Below are positions 27,003 to 35,619 of a stretch of 64,000 nucleotides of DNA, piece after piece. How positions within the stretch are numbered: position 1 is the stretch's first letter; each line of letters opens with the position of its first letter. The notes under the pieces are model-generated. The model searched no databases and had not been told where the DNA came from. It worked only from the letters and a program-made list of their open reading frames with translations. Both the position numbers and the translations under genes were made by a program. Source of the stretch: Methylomicrobium sp. wino1 (GTDB lineage Bacteria; Pseudomonadota; Gammaproteobacteria; Methylococcales; Methylomonadaceae); NCBI RefSeq assembly GCF_003932755.1, contig NZ_CP024202.1, forward strand, positions 3,968,001-4,032,000, in the 5' to 3' direction.

Positions 27003-27452
27003 TCAAAATTTCAATTCAACATCCCCTTCATAATCGAATGGAAGCGTTATCAGGCTGCGCATTAAACCTAGATGCCCGGTCAATTGGTAGCGAATGGGAG
27101 CGCCATCACGTCGAGTCAATTGACGTAAAAGCGTCTTTAAATTAACGCTCACGGGCAATTCGACAACGGATTCGCCGTATTCGGGAACCGTAATTTCCTG
27201 ATCACTCACGCCTTGAGCAAAATCAGCGCCATTAAGTTTCAGCGCATAGACCATGTCTCTTATCGCCAATTCGGAATCGTTCCTATTTTGCAAGCGCAAA
27301 CGTATATTAAAACGTTGTTCGAATAAGCCGAACTGTGAAGGCTCAATAGCCAACAATTTAACCTTTGGTGCTTTGAAATCGTCATACATCCATGTGCACG
27401 CATTAAGCTGCGAGACAAAAATAAGCATCGCTAAAAACTGAATCCATTTCAC
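27003..27452 (-). CDS. LEA14/WHy-domain lipoprotein
   Basis: The protein has 149 residues from GTG 27452. The frame is open further up, but that part overlaps a repeat element. The N-terminus (VKWIQFLAMLIFVSQLNAC) is a lipoprotein signal with a lipobox ending at Cys19. The mature part has KVKLLAIEPSQFGLFEQRFN, LRLQNRNDSELAIRDM and PEYGESVVELPVSV, the LEA type 2 / WHy beta-sandwich. Related proteins are outer-membrane or periplasmic and linked to desiccation or osmotic stress, which would suit a halotolerant host. AGG lies about 12 bases upstream; the start is moderately certain. Confidence 0.72.
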   Translation of the reverse strand: MKWIQFLAMLIFVSQLNACTWMYDDFKAPKVKLLAIEPSQFGLFEQRFNIRLRLQNRNDSELAIRDMVYALKLNGADFAQGVSDQEITVPEYGESVVELPVSVNLKTLLRQLTRRDGAPIRYQLTGHLGLMRSLITLPFDYEGDVELKF

Positions 27453-27528
27453 CGATTGAAAACCTACTGTGAAAAAAAGGAGTAATCCTACCTTATCTAT
27501 CACTAATGCAATAGCGTTTAGATATAAT

Positions 27529-27643
27529 CCTAAAAAGAGCAGTTGGCATGTGTTGTAGACCGTTCGTGCTGAGCCAAGTCGAAGCATGAACGGTCTACAA
27601 CACTTTCACCGGCTTGGTGAAGCCTCAAACTACTCATTTTAGG
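27529..27643. repeat. 115-bp inverted-repeat element, family CCTAAAAAGAGCA
   Basis: The left end is CCTAAAAAGAGCA (27529-27541) and the right end CTCATTTTAGG (to 27643). It contains the hairpin TGTTGTAGACCGTTC/GAACGGTCTACAACA. ATAAT occurs immediately on both sides (27524-27528 and 27644-27648), a possible 5-bp target duplication. A longer copy is at 39801-39992. Confidence 0.72.
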
Positions 27644-27713
27644 ATAATCGTTTGAGCATCTGGATTCGATTATCGGTAAAATAGACTCTGACTCAGATCC
27701 ATAAACTATTAGC

Positions 27714-28334
27714 ATGACACTCGACGACGAATTTTCCGAAAAAGCCGTGCAATTAATCGAAGCCGGACGCTTTATCGATAGCAAAGGCTGGGTACCGGCA
27801 ACCAGCGGCAATTTTTCCGCACGCTTGTCTAATGGTAATGTAGCTATTACCGTTTCAGGCAAACACAAAGGTCGCCTTAGCGCAGAAGATATCATGCTGA
27901 TTGCTCCTGACGGTACGTCCCTTGACGGTAAAAAACCGTCAGCTGAAACACTATTGCATACAGCGCTATACCAAAGATTCCCGGAGGTTCAAGCCGTTCT
28001 GCACCCACATTCGTTAAATGCCACGCTCATATCCAAACTATTTAAAAACGAGCTGGTGCTCGATGATTATGAATTATTGAAAGCGTTACCCGATATCGAT
28101 ACACATGAAACGCGCATCAGCATTCCCATTTTCGCGAATGATCAAAATATGCACCGACTATCAGCAACAATCGATGTTTATATGGATCGACGCGAATCAA
28201 CTTATGCTTATATTATCTCGGGACACGGCTATTACACATGGGGCCGGAGTGTCGAAGATGCGCTAAGGCATGTTGAAGCGTTGGAGTTTTTATTTGACTG
28301 TGAAATACGACTGTACGGAGCCTTAAACCGATGA
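27714..28334 (+). CDS. mtnB: methylthioribulose-1-phosphate dehydratase
   Basis: The protein has 206 residues and belongs to the class II aldolase/adducin fold. It shows GWVPATSGNFSARL, the zinc ligands in VLHPHSLNATL, and a C-terminal HGYYTWGRSVEDALRHVEAL with the third His. MtnB dehydrates methylthioribulose 1-phosphate to diketo-methylthiopentyl-1-phosphate in the methionine salvage pathway. The stop overlaps the ATG of mtnD by four bases, so the two are coupled. The mtnA and mtnN/mtnP-type genes needed earlier in the pathway are not in the window. Confidence 0.95.
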   Translation: MTLDDEFSEKAVQLIEAGRFIDSKGWVPATSGNFSARLSNGNVAITVSGKHKGRLSAEDIMLIAPDGTSLDGKKPSAETLLHTALYQRFPEVQAVLHPHSLNATLISKLFKNELVLDDYELLKALPDIDTHETRISIPIFANDQNMHRLSATIDVYMDRRESTYAYIISGHGYYTWGRSVEDALRHVEALEFLFDCEIRLYGALNR

Positions 28335-28891
28335 GCGCCTTGACTGTATACCCCGATAATGACCCGAATAACGGCAATACTTATCTTGATTTCAGCGATA
28401 TACAAACCCAGCTGACACCACTGAATGTCCGATTTGAACGTTGGAACGCAGGATTCAAGCTTCCGGACGATGCCGACCAGGATGCTATATTACAAGCCTA
28501 CCGGCAACCGATTGACCGCTTGCAAGAAGAATACGGTTTTCAATCCGTCGATGTAATCGGTATGAGCCCGAATCACCCCGATAAATCGGCATTACGACAA
28601 AAGTTTTTATCCGAACATATCCATGACGATTTCGAAGTTCGATTTTTCATCGAGGGCAGCGGATTGTTTTCATTACATGCCGGAAATAAGGTGTATTGCA
28701 TTTTATGCGAACAAGACGATTTAATCAGCGTTCCGGCAGGCACCAAACATTGGTTCGACATGGGTGAGAATCCGAATTTCCGCTGTATTCGATTGTTCAC
28801 AACAGCGGACGGCTGGGTTGCGAATTTTACCGGTAGCAACATTTCCGAGCAATTCCCCAGTTTCGACAACTATGTTCAACAATTAGATTAA
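28331..28891 (+). CDS. mtnD: acireductone dioxygenase (ARD)
   Basis: The protein has 186 residues of the cupin superfamily. The metal ligands are in EHIHDDFEVRFFIEG (His-x-His-x3-Glu) and AGTKHWFDMG (the fourth His). The enzyme oxidises acireductone; with Fe2+ it gives the methionine precursor KMTB, with Ni2+ an off-pathway product. It sits between mtnB (four-base overlap) and mtnC (103 bases), forming a compact salvage unit. Confidence 0.95.
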   Translation: MSALTVYPDNDPNNGNTYLDFSDIQTQLTPLNVRFERWNAGFKLPDDADQDAILQAYRQPIDRLQEEYGFQSVDVIGMSPNHPDKSALRQKFLSEHIHDDFEVRFFIEGSGLFSLHAGNKVYCILCEQDDLISVPAGTKHWFDMGENPNFRCIRLFTTADGWVANFTGSNISEQFPSFDNYVQQLD

Positions 28892-28994
28892 TATTCTTTC
28901 TATTCTTTTTCCCTTAGGAATGGACACGAAATAACATAGGTTTACCTAATTTCTACCTTATTTATACCCATCGTAGATCAAACATTCGACACTT

Positions 28995-29669
28995 ATGATC
29001 ACAACCATCGTCACCGATATTGAAGGTACAACCTCATCTTTATCCTTCGTCAAGGAGGTATTATTTCCTTATGCTAGGGCCCATATTGCCGAATTCATTC
29101 GCATCCATGGTCACGAACCGAAAGTTAGAGAATTACTGCACGATGCCGCCAAGCTAATCGACGACCCGACGAATACCGAATCATTAATCGAACAAATGAT
29201 TCGATGGATCGATCAAGATCAAAAAGTCACTCCATTGAAATCCTTACAAGGATTGATTTGGGAACACGGTTATCGTCAAGGCGATTTCAAGGGACATATT
29301 TATACAGATGCAGCTCAAGCCATGCAGGAATGGCATAATCAGGGCATCAAACTTTATGTATATTCATCGGGCTCGGTCTATGCGCAACAACTGTTATTCA
29401 AGCATACCGACTTCGGTGACTTAACCTCGCTATTTTCCGGCTATTTCGACACACACATCGGCGGTAAAAAAGAGACCGCCTCTTACTCGACAATCGCCGA
29501 ACAAATCGAAACCGAACCGGAAAATATTTTATTTTTGTCGGATATTACCGAGGAGCTGGATGCCGCTTTAAAAGCAGGATTCAAAACATGCCGATTAGTC
29601 AGGGAGGGAAAAGTCGATGACCCAAACGATCACGACACCGTATCTAATTTTTTTGATATCAAATTATAG
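28995..29669 (+). CDS. mtnC: enolase-phosphatase E1 (HAD family)
   Basis: The protein has 224 residues. HAD motif I is seen as VTDIEGTTSSLSFVKEVLFP, motif II as YVYSSGSVYAQQLLF, and the motif III/IV region as GKKETASY and ILFLSDITEELDAA. MtnC enolises and dephosphorylates diketo-methylthiopentyl-1-phosphate to acireductone, the substrate of MtnD. Length and motifs are normal. A strong terminator follows the gene. Confidence 0.95.
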   Translation: MITTIVTDIEGTTSSLSFVKEVLFPYARAHIAEFIRIHGHEPKVRELLHDAAKLIDDPTNTESLIEQMIRWIDQDQKVTPLKSLQGLIWEHGYRQGDFKGHIYTDAAQAMQEWHNQGIKLYVYSSGSVYAQQLLFKHTDFGDLTSLFSGYFDTHIGGKKETASYSTIAEQIETEPENILFLSDITEELDAALKAGFKTCRLVREGKVDDPNDHDTVSNFFDIKL

Positions 29670-29681
29670 CTAGTCAGCGCC

Positions 29682-29712
29682 ATATCGGCATTGATTGCCG
29701 ATATTCTGTTTT
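29682..29712 (+). terminator. Rho-independent terminator of the mtn genes
   Basis: A perfect 9-bp stem, ATATCGGCA/TGCCGATAT, around TTGAT is followed by TCTGTTTT. It lies 12 bases past the mtnC stop. The rest of the gap to 29928 carries a CCTGGCGGAATGACG-type repeat unit and a GGGGTTTGACGG-type unit. Confidence 0.75.
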
Positions 29713-29928
29713 ACGGAGGTGAAGCTACGCATTGCCATCTATGGCACTGGATTACGCCACAAATTCGTATGGAACGGATTTGCATTTACCCGAAGGGCTC
29801 CGGGCAGGATAGCCCGGAGTGAATCCCTGGCGGAATGACGCGTCGGCGCCTCTGGGGTTTGACGGCAACTCGAACCCCAAGGATGACGGTAAATGCAGAT
29901 AAGGTATCAGAATACTTGCCACCAAGGC

Positions 29929-30546
29929 TCATTCAAACATATCGAAATCATCCATCGATTCATCGACCATCGGCATAGGCTCTTCTTCCTCCTTTGTAAC
30001 CTCTTCTACCGGCTTAGGTTTCAGTAAGTTTTTGGCATCGGGGCCCATCGCAATTGAATAGTCGGTAGTCGCCACAAAATAGCCGCTATCGATATCGACA
30101 ACTCTTAGCGACACATAAGCGTTCTTCTTTCCCGGCGCAAATGTACCAACTAACAAAGCTTGCGCACCAATTTCGGCCAATCCGGCTTTGGTTTCATCGG
30201 ACAACTGCAAAATACCGGTGTCATTTTTGACAAAAATTTCGGTCGGCAACTCCATTCCCATGACACGGTAACCTGAACGATGAAATGCCGATGCAATTTG
30301 ATCGGATACGATTCGACCGAACGAAAACGATTGACTCATATCATCCACATTGACTAACGAGTTAACGACAACCAAACTTCCTCTAGGCAATGGTTGTCTA
30401 ACATGCGTCAATAACTCATCTACCGCATCGTAACTGACTTCCACCAAATCATCATCGTCGATATCCTGGGCATAATAAACCCGATTACACCCGCTCAGTG
30501 CGGTTACAGCCGAAATCAGCAAAACAATTGCCTGCTTTTTGAACAT
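29929..30546 (-). CDS. FlgO-family outer-membrane lipoprotein
   Basis: The protein has 205 residues. The lipoprotein signal ends in the lipobox ALSGC (Cys about 20). The FlgO domain is recognised by YDAVDELLTHVRQPLPRGS, VVNSLVNVDDMSQSFSFGRI and SDQIASAFHRSGYRVMGMEL. FlgO proteins were named in Vibrio flagellar loci, but many homologues, like this one, stand outside such loci and their role is unclear. The C-terminal 30 residues are acidic (EEEEPMPMVDES). It appears monocistronic. Confidence 0.78.
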   Translation of the reverse strand: MFKKQAIVLLISAVTALSGCNRVYYAQDIDDDDLVEVSYDAVDELLTHVRQPLPRGSLVVVNSLVNVDDMSQSFSFGRIVSDQIASAFHRSGYRVMGMELPTEIFVKNDTGILQLSDETKAGLAEIGAQALLVGTFAPGKKNAYVSLRVVDIDSGYFVATTDYSIAMGPDAKNLLKPKPVEEVTKEEEEPMPMVDESMDDFDMFE

Positions 30547-31050
30547 TAGGAATCTCCTTTTTAAATTTGCAAATCATAAAAACTGAAAACCGTATCGCGT
30601 CAATGCTTAGGATATACTCAAAAATAACTTCTCTGTGCGCTCTCCTGATCCAACCCTCGCCCGGAGGACGAGGAAGCAAAATGCGGAAGTTATCTTTGCC
30701 GAAATCCTTAATCGATATAGTAAATAAGTATTGATAGCTTTTGTTAGCCAAATTGCGGCATCGGGTTGACAGCTCCTCACATATCACTAGCTGAGATGCT
30801 GTCTGAGCCTCCACCCAAGACACCGGCGTCCTCGATACATCGGCGCCCAAATTTAATAGCTAAAAGCTGCCCTGTAATAAATTTATTAAGTATCGATAGA
30901 GTTGAGGCACAATACATTCAATTAAACTTTCGAACAATTATAGACCAGGTAGAACTGTTTCAAAAAATACTACGCTCATAATTATTGAATCCGTGACAGG
31001 GTTATCCTAAATTATCTAATAGACCTATACCAGCCAATCACCCTTAGCCA
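30547..31050. other. 504-bp intergenic region without recognised features
   Basis: This lies between divergent genes (the FlgO-like lipoprotein and the L,D-transpeptidase), so promoters must lie here. I cannot point to convincing -35/-10 pairs, and the short frames look random. No palindromic repeat of the families seen elsewhere is obvious. Confidence 0.4.
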
Positions 31051-32706
31051 ATGAAATACACATTGTATAAATTTTTAATCACACTGACGGTAATCGCTTT
31101 ATTCTTGCCGAAAATGTCGACTGCCGAGCATCTAAGCGTTGAAGAATCGATACGCGAGCGAATTGAATCCGCGGCTGAGATTCTTGATCTTTCAATCGAT
31201 AACCAACCTTTAAACTCGCAAAAGGGCCTTATCACCTTTTACTCGGACAGGCAATTTTCTAAAGCTTGGCTTGCCAACGGTCAACCGACCCCGCAAGCTT
31301 ATCAACTGATTCATATACTCAATAGCGCTGATCAGCATGGTCTCAACAAAAGCAATTACCATGTCACGGCAATTAATGAACGCCTGGAAAGATTAAAAGC
31401 ACCGTTGGATGAATCCGAAGTCTTGATGCTCTCGGTCGATTTAGACTTATTATTAAGCGATGCCTTTCTAACTTACGGCACCCATTTGGTACAAGGACAA
31501 GTCAACCCGCAAAAGCTCCAATCGAAATGGGATACCGGTCGACGTGCAACCGATATAGTCAAAATTCTGACCGATGCGATCAACACCAATTCGATTGAGC
31601 AAAGCCTCAATGTGTTAATGCCGAAACAACCGGGCTACCGCTCTTTGGTACGAGCATTGGCCGATCATCGTGCGATCAAGGACCGGGGCGGTTGGCCTTC
31701 GGTGACGAGAGGCCCCAGTCTTCGCCCTGATGAGAAAAACCCTCGCATCATCGAACTCAGAAAAAGGCTGGTCGCCTCGGGCGATTTAGTTAACGATGTC
31801 GCTCTTGACAGCCAAGAATTCGACCGGCCACTCCAACAAGCAGTTAAATACTTTCAAAAACGCCACGGCTTGGAAACCGACAGCATTGTCGGAAAAGCCA
31901 CGCTTGCGGCACTCAACGTCAGCGTGGATCAACGCATCGCACAAATTCGCGCTAATCTCGAACGATGGCGCTGGCTTCCTGAGGATCTTGGCGCGCGCCA
32001 TATCATGGTCAATATTGCTGGATTCGAACTTGATTTTGTCGGTAACGGCGAAGTCTTGCTACAAATGCCGGTCATTGTCGGTAAAACATACAGAGAAACC
32101 CCGGTATTTACCGGTTCAATGACTTATTTGGTCATCAACCCTTCCTGGTATGTACCGAACAGTATCGCCGTCAAAGACAAATTACCGATTCTGGTTAGGG
32201 ACCCTTATTACATCGAACGAAACCACATGAAGCTTTACCGTGGTTGGGGAGCCGATAGAACAGAAATAAACCCATTATCGGTTAATTGGCGACAAGTAGA
32301 CCCGAATAACTTTCCCTTTCGCTTGGTCCAAAAACCGGGACCCAAAAATGCCATGGGCAAGGTGAAATTCATGTTTCCCAATCCGCATAACGTTTATTTG
32401 CACGATACTTCGGAACCAAGTTTATTTAATCGGGTCGATCGTACATTCAGTTCCGGCTGCATTCGTGTCGGCAAACCTTTCGCACTGGCAAACTTAGTGC
32501 TTGAAAACAATTCCCGCATGACGCCGGATGCCATCCGAGAGGCTTTCGACCAAAGCGATCAAAAAACCGTCACGCTGCTTAACCCGATTCCCGTGCATAT
32601 TTTGTATTGGACGGCCTGGGTTGATTCGGAAGGTATCGTTCAATTTCGAAGGGACATTTACGGCCGTGACGATGAACTCATCCAAAAATTGCAAAAATCC
32701 TTTTAG
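31051..32706 (+). CDS. periplasmic L,D-transpeptidase of the YcbB/LdtD type
   Basis: The protein has 551 residues. The N-terminal signal is FLITLTVIALFLPKMSTAEH. A YcbB-type scaffold (GLITFYSDRQFSKAWL, YQLIHILNSADQHGLNKSNY) is followed by a peptidoglycan-binding repeat (RPLQQAVKYFQKRHGLETDS, about 250-290). The YkuD catalytic domain comes last (about 320-500), with VYLHDTSEPSLF and the active-site SSGCIRVGKP. These enzymes make 3-3 peptidoglycan crosslinks or attach lipoprotein. The next gene is an M15-type peptidase 26 bases downstream, the same neighbour pair as ycbB-ycbK in enterobacteria. Confidence 0.92.
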   Translation: MKYTLYKFLITLTVIALFLPKMSTAEHLSVEESIRERIESAAEILDLSIDNQPLNSQKGLITFYSDRQFSKAWLANGQPTPQAYQLIHILNSADQHGLNKSNYHVTAINERLERLKAPLDESEVLMLSVDLDLLLSDAFLTYGTHLVQGQVNPQKLQSKWDTGRRATDIVKILTDAINTNSIEQSLNVLMPKQPGYRSLVRALADHRAIKDRGGWPSVTRGPSLRPDEKNPRIIELRKRLVASGDLVNDVALDSQEFDRPLQQAVKYFQKRHGLETDSIVGKATLAALNVSVDQRIAQIRANLERWRWLPEDLGARHIMVNIAGFELDFVGNGEVLLQMPVIVGKTYRETPVFTGSMTYLVINPSWYVPNSIAVKDKLPILVRDPYYIERNHMKLYRGWGADRTEINPLSVNWRQVDPNNFPFRLVQKPGPKNAMGKVKFMFPNPHNVYLHDTSEPSLFNRVDRTFSSGCIRVGKPFALANLVLENNSRMTPDAIREAFDQSDQKTVTLLNPIPVHILYWTAWVDSEGIVQFRRDIYGRDDELIQKLQKSF

Positions 32707-32732
32707 CTCCCAACCATACCCCAAAAGCATTA

Positions 32733-33707
32733 ATGAAATTAAGCGCATTATTGATAATCGTATTTTTGTCTTACTCCAACCTATCACAGGCAGGACATCA
32801 TCGCAGCGAACGAAACAGTTTTTCAGTTACTATTCATTCATTTTCGAAACATAGCAGCAAAAACGAAGACATTCCCTTTAATACTCTTGGCATCTTTGTA
32901 TTACCTAATGAAAGATTTATTCTTCAAATTAAAACAAAAAAACCCTCAGTCCCTGTAAAGTTTCAAGCTGTCGATGGAAAAACACGGCAACTTGCTCAGC
33001 AACAATGGCAATGGCAAGCACCCAATAAACCGGGCTTGACCGTTATACGACTGACTCACCCCATTAGCAAGGAAACTGCAGAGCTTAACGTTTTTGTCAT
33101 GGTACCGGCTAGCAAAGTGAAAAAAGGTGTGCTAAACGGCTATCAAATCGGAAGTTATCCCCGCTTACCGTTTAAAAACATGGAAACTTACGAAACGCCG
33201 AAAGGTTTTATCGAAGTCACCGAAGCCAATCAAGACGCAAAAGTATCCCCGCATTTCACGATCGGCGAATTCCTTTCCCATCAAAAAGACGGCTTTCCGA
33301 AATATCTGGTGCTGCGCGAACGATTGCTACTCAAGCTCGAACACATTATCGAAACGCTGTACAGCAAGCATTTTCCGGTCGATTCGCTTCATATCATGAG
33401 CGGCTACCGAACGCCATGGTATAACAAATCGCTCGGACAAGGCCCCTACAGTCAACACATCTATGGCGGAGCCGCGGATATTTACATCGACGTAAAACCC
33501 AAAGACGGCTATATGGACGATCTCAACAAGGACGGTAAACGAGATTATCAAGATGCCAAGGTCTTGATCGATATTATCGAGGAAATGGAAGGTCAATCTC
33601 TATACAACAAATTCATAGGCGGCCTAGCGCGTTATCGAACGACGCCACACCACGGTCCCTTCGTGCATATCGACGAACGCGGCTATAAAGCGCGTTGGAA
33701 TGATTAA
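32733..33707 (+). CDS. M15A / YcbK-type peptidase with N-terminal beta domain
   Basis: The protein has 324 residues with signal peptide LSALLIIVFLSYSNLSQAG. The N-terminal about 120 residues form a beta-rich domain unlike short YcbK proteins. The M15A peptidase domain has MSGYRTPWYNKSLG, the zinc motif SQHIYGGAADIYID and HHGPFVHIDERG. A calcium-loop-like DLNKDGKRDYQD is inserted between the zinc ligands. It is co-transcribed with the upstream L,D-transpeptidase. The likely role is trimming of peptidoglycan peptides in the periplasm. Confidence 0.85.
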   Translation: MKLSALLIIVFLSYSNLSQAGHHRSERNSFSVTIHSFSKHSSKNEDIPFNTLGIFVLPNERFILQIKTKKPSVPVKFQAVDGKTRQLAQQQWQWQAPNKPGLTVIRLTHPISKETAELNVFVMVPASKVKKGVLNGYQIGSYPRLPFKNMETYETPKGFIEVTEANQDAKVSPHFTIGEFLSHQKDGFPKYLVLRERLLLKLEHIIETLYSKHFPVDSLHIMSGYRTPWYNKSLGQGPYSQHIYGGAADIYIDVKPKDGYMDDLNKDGKRDYQDAKVLIDIIEEMEGQSLYNKFIGGLARYRTTPHHGPFVHIDERGYKARWND

Positions 33708-33759
33708 ACCGATTCGCCAGAAAGTCTGGTCCACAAGGATTTTGTTAAAAATGTAGGAA

Positions 33760-33799
33760 GCGGTTAGCGGTTAGCGGTTAGCGGTTAGCGGTTAGCGGT
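33760..33799. repeat. heptanucleotide tandem array (GCGGTTA)n
   Basis: Five perfect units plus five bases of GCGGTTA lie between the convergent M15-type and MarC genes. The unit length is 7 and copies are exact, which implies recent expansion. It is outside coding sequence. Confidence 0.9.
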
Positions 33800-33831
33800 G
33801 AAATGATGCGGCATTTTAACCACTTGTCAAG

Positions 33832-33850
33832 CCCCCTTTCCCCTTTCCCT
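33832..33850. repeat. heptanucleotide tract at the marC-like stop codon
   Basis: The plus strand reads CCCCCTTTCCCCTTTCCCT. On the coding strand of the MarC gene it reads TAGGGAAAGGGGAAAGG, so the stop codon is the first element of the purine tract. The same tract begins at the feoC stop (42549-42581). Confidence 0.7.
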
Positions 33851-34481
33851 ACCCCACCAAACCGCTCTGCTCGATACCGTCGAAAACAAACTGAACCGCC
33901 AATGCCGAGAGTAGAATCCCCGAAATCCGGGTGATGACTTGGATGCCGGTAACACCCAAGAATCGATGAATTTGACTGGCCATTAACAATATCGAGAGCG
34001 TCAGCAACATGATAATGAACAATGACGACAAAACGACTAATTGACGGGAGAAATCGCCGGCAGAATCGGCCATTAGCAAAATAATCACGCCCATAGCGCC
34101 AGGACCGGCAATCAAGGGAGTCGCCAAAGGAAAAATCGAAATATCATGCCTCAAACGGGCTTCATCGGTTTCCGCCGACGTTGTCGTAAGCGCTCCCGAA
34201 GAACGCGCGAAAACCATATCGAGAGCAATCAAAAATAATAAAATGCCGCCCGAAGTTCTCAAGGCGGCCAAAGAAATGCCCAAACTATTCAATAAAAAGT
34301 CGCCGGCAAACGCAAAGACCAATAAGATCATGGTCGCGCTAACGACTCCGCGAACCGCATAAACCTGTCGCTCCTTAAGCGTCGCCGAAGCAGTCATCGC
34401 GGTAAAAACGGCAGCCACATCCAATGGTCCGACTGTCGTAAATAAAGCGGCTAAAGCAACCGTTGCGGTGTCGATCATCAT
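33849..34481 (-). CDS. MarC-family integral membrane protein
   Basis: The protein has 210 residues and about six membrane spans. Family motifs are visible: TVGPLDVAAVFTAMTA, then FPLATPLIAGPGAMGVIILL and the C-terminal LGVTGIQVITRISGILLSAL. MarC/UPF0056 proteins are of unknown function despite the historical link to multiple antibiotic resistance. It is monocistronic and convergent with the M15-type gene. Confidence 0.9.
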   Translation of the reverse strand: MMIDTATVALAALFTTVGPLDVAAVFTAMTASATLKERQVYAVRGVVSATMILLVFAFAGDFLLNSLGISLAALRTSGGILLFLIALDMVFARSSGALTTTSAETDEARLRHDISIFPLATPLIAGPGAMGVIILLMADSAGDFSRQLVVLSSLFIIMLLTLSILLMASQIHRFLGVTGIQVITRISGILLSALAVQFVFDGIEQSGLVG

Positions 34482-34518
34482 ATTATCCGGGGAAAATTTA
34501 ATTTATACTCATCGGATA

Positions 34519-34663
34519 TCAAAATTCGGCGCCGGGGTGCCCGTTAAAGGACGCCGTGAATACGTCCATGTAGGCTCTATGCCAGCTCCATGCTGGCAAA
34601 GCCTTTACCGAGCACCCCGGCGCCTTCTTAGGCACTGCCGAAATTTGAAGTGCGAAAGGTATA
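34519..34663. repeat. inverted-repeat element, family TCAAAATTCGGC, uninterrupted copy
   Basis: TCAAAATTCGGC (34519-34530) faces GCCGAAATTTGA (34637-34648), 11 of 12 complementary, and identity with the copy at 52300-52527 continues to about 34663. The interior has CCAGCTCCATGCTGG and GGCGCCGGGGTGC palindromes. On the minus strand it reads GTATTCACGGCGTCC with no insert, which is the empty site for the 64-bp element found in the other copy. It overlaps the end of the adjacent gene. Confidence 0.8.
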
Positions 34664-35074
34664 GTCGGTATGACTGACTCTAACCCCGAAATAATCCAAC
34701 TCGGCTATCAGATTGAATTTCGGCGGTTTCTCTATATCAAGCAACTCGAAAATCTCTTTCAAGCGTCTTTGTCTTAGCTTTTCAAGATCGCCGTATCGAA
34801 TCGTAAACAACTTATCTTGCTTACCGGGCGGATAGCGTTTTTTGATTTCGTCTATTCTGCGATTTATCGTCAGCACCGCATTTTTCAATAAAACCGAAAT
34901 TTCCTGAGCTAATTCAATCGTTTCATTTCCATCGGTCAAATCTCTCGATTTCTCGAAACGATCCGTTTTAAGGCCCTGCTTAGCCAATAACGCTAATCGC
35001 TTACTCTTAACTTGCGGCACTAATAAATTTGCTTCGGTTAAAACAATCTTTGTAGAATTTTTACGGGTTGTCAT
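34628..35074 (-). CDS. uncharacterised 148-residue protein
   Basis: I do not recognise the family. It is basic at the N-terminus (MTTRKNSTKIVLTEANLLVP), helical in the centre (LKNAVLTINRRIDEIKKRYP) and has no signal or membrane segment. The last about ten residues (TFRTSNFGSA) and the stop codon are encoded by the repeat element 34519-34663. The same codons, ending in TGA, occur in the repeat copy at 52300. The original C-terminus was therefore probably replaced by the insertion. Confidence 0.55.
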   Translation of the reverse strand: MTTRKNSTKIVLTEANLLVPQVKSKRLALLAKQGLKTDRFEKSRDLTDGNETIELAQEISVLLKNAVLTINRRIDEIKKRYPPGKQDKLFTIRYGDLEKLRQRRLKEIFELLDIEKPPKFNLIAELDYFGVRVSHTDYTFRTSNFGSA

Positions 35075-35206
35075 CGGATTACATTATGGGTTCCTTCGGA
35101 GGACCGTGGAAACCAGAAAAAAAACTAAAACTATGTCCTTTTTCCTCGTTCCCATCGCTCTAGCGTGGGAATGCATACCAATCCTGCCTCGGGCAGCCCA
35201 AGTATG

Positions 35207-35232
35207 GGTTCCCACGGAGGACCGTGGGAACC
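35207..35232. repeat. perfect 11-bp hairpin
   Basis: GGTTCCCACGG and CCGTGGGAACC pair around AGGA. A degraded version (GGTTCCTTCGG...CCGTGGAAACC) lies near 35088-35114. It belongs to the GTTCCCACG family seen at 4331-4697. Confidence 0.7.
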
Positions 35233-35280
35233 AGAAAAAGAACATTGATGTCCAGCCCCTTCCGGAACGACGAGAGGCTA

Positions 35281-35595
35281 TTAATATAAAAACGGAGGCA
35301 TGATACGAGCGTTACGAATTTTCGATTCGGCATTTCGTATGCCTTCTGCAAATTCCTGTAAGGATTTTTTTGCATTTTGCAAATAATACTCATCTAATTT
35401 GGAATCATTCTCTATCAATTTAGTCAGATACTGCTTGGTATTGTGCCGCTTGATTTCCAGGCTCGGCGCGCATTGCTCATAAGCCATTTTTGTACTCAGA
35501 TTGCCCTGTATCAACTGATGACGTAATTGATCGTAGCGCTTGCAAACCTCGTCGAATTCTTTTTGAATGCATTCTATTTCGATCCGACTATTCAT
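35281..35595 (-). CDS. uncharacterised 104-residue helical protein downstream of trkH
   Basis: No known family is evident. The chain is almost entirely charged helix (IECIQKEFDEVCKRYDQLRH, LTKLIENDSKLDEYYLQNA), so a coiled coil is likely. It has no signal peptide. The ATG is 24 bases past the trkH stop on the same strand, so it is probably transcribed with trkA-trkH. A function in potassium transport cannot be claimed. Confidence 0.6.
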   Translation of the reverse strand: MNSRIEIECIQKEFDEVCKRYDQLRHQLIQGNLSTKMAYEQCAPSLEIKRHNTKQYLTKLIENDSKLDEYYLQNAKKSLQEFAEGIRNAESKIRNARIMPPFLY

Positions 35596-35619
35596 TAAAC
35601 TTACCCATCATTGCCATAA

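Noticed and set aside
33760-33850. Possible CRISPR-like array
   Set aside because: The units are contiguous 7-mers without spacers, and no cas gene is present.
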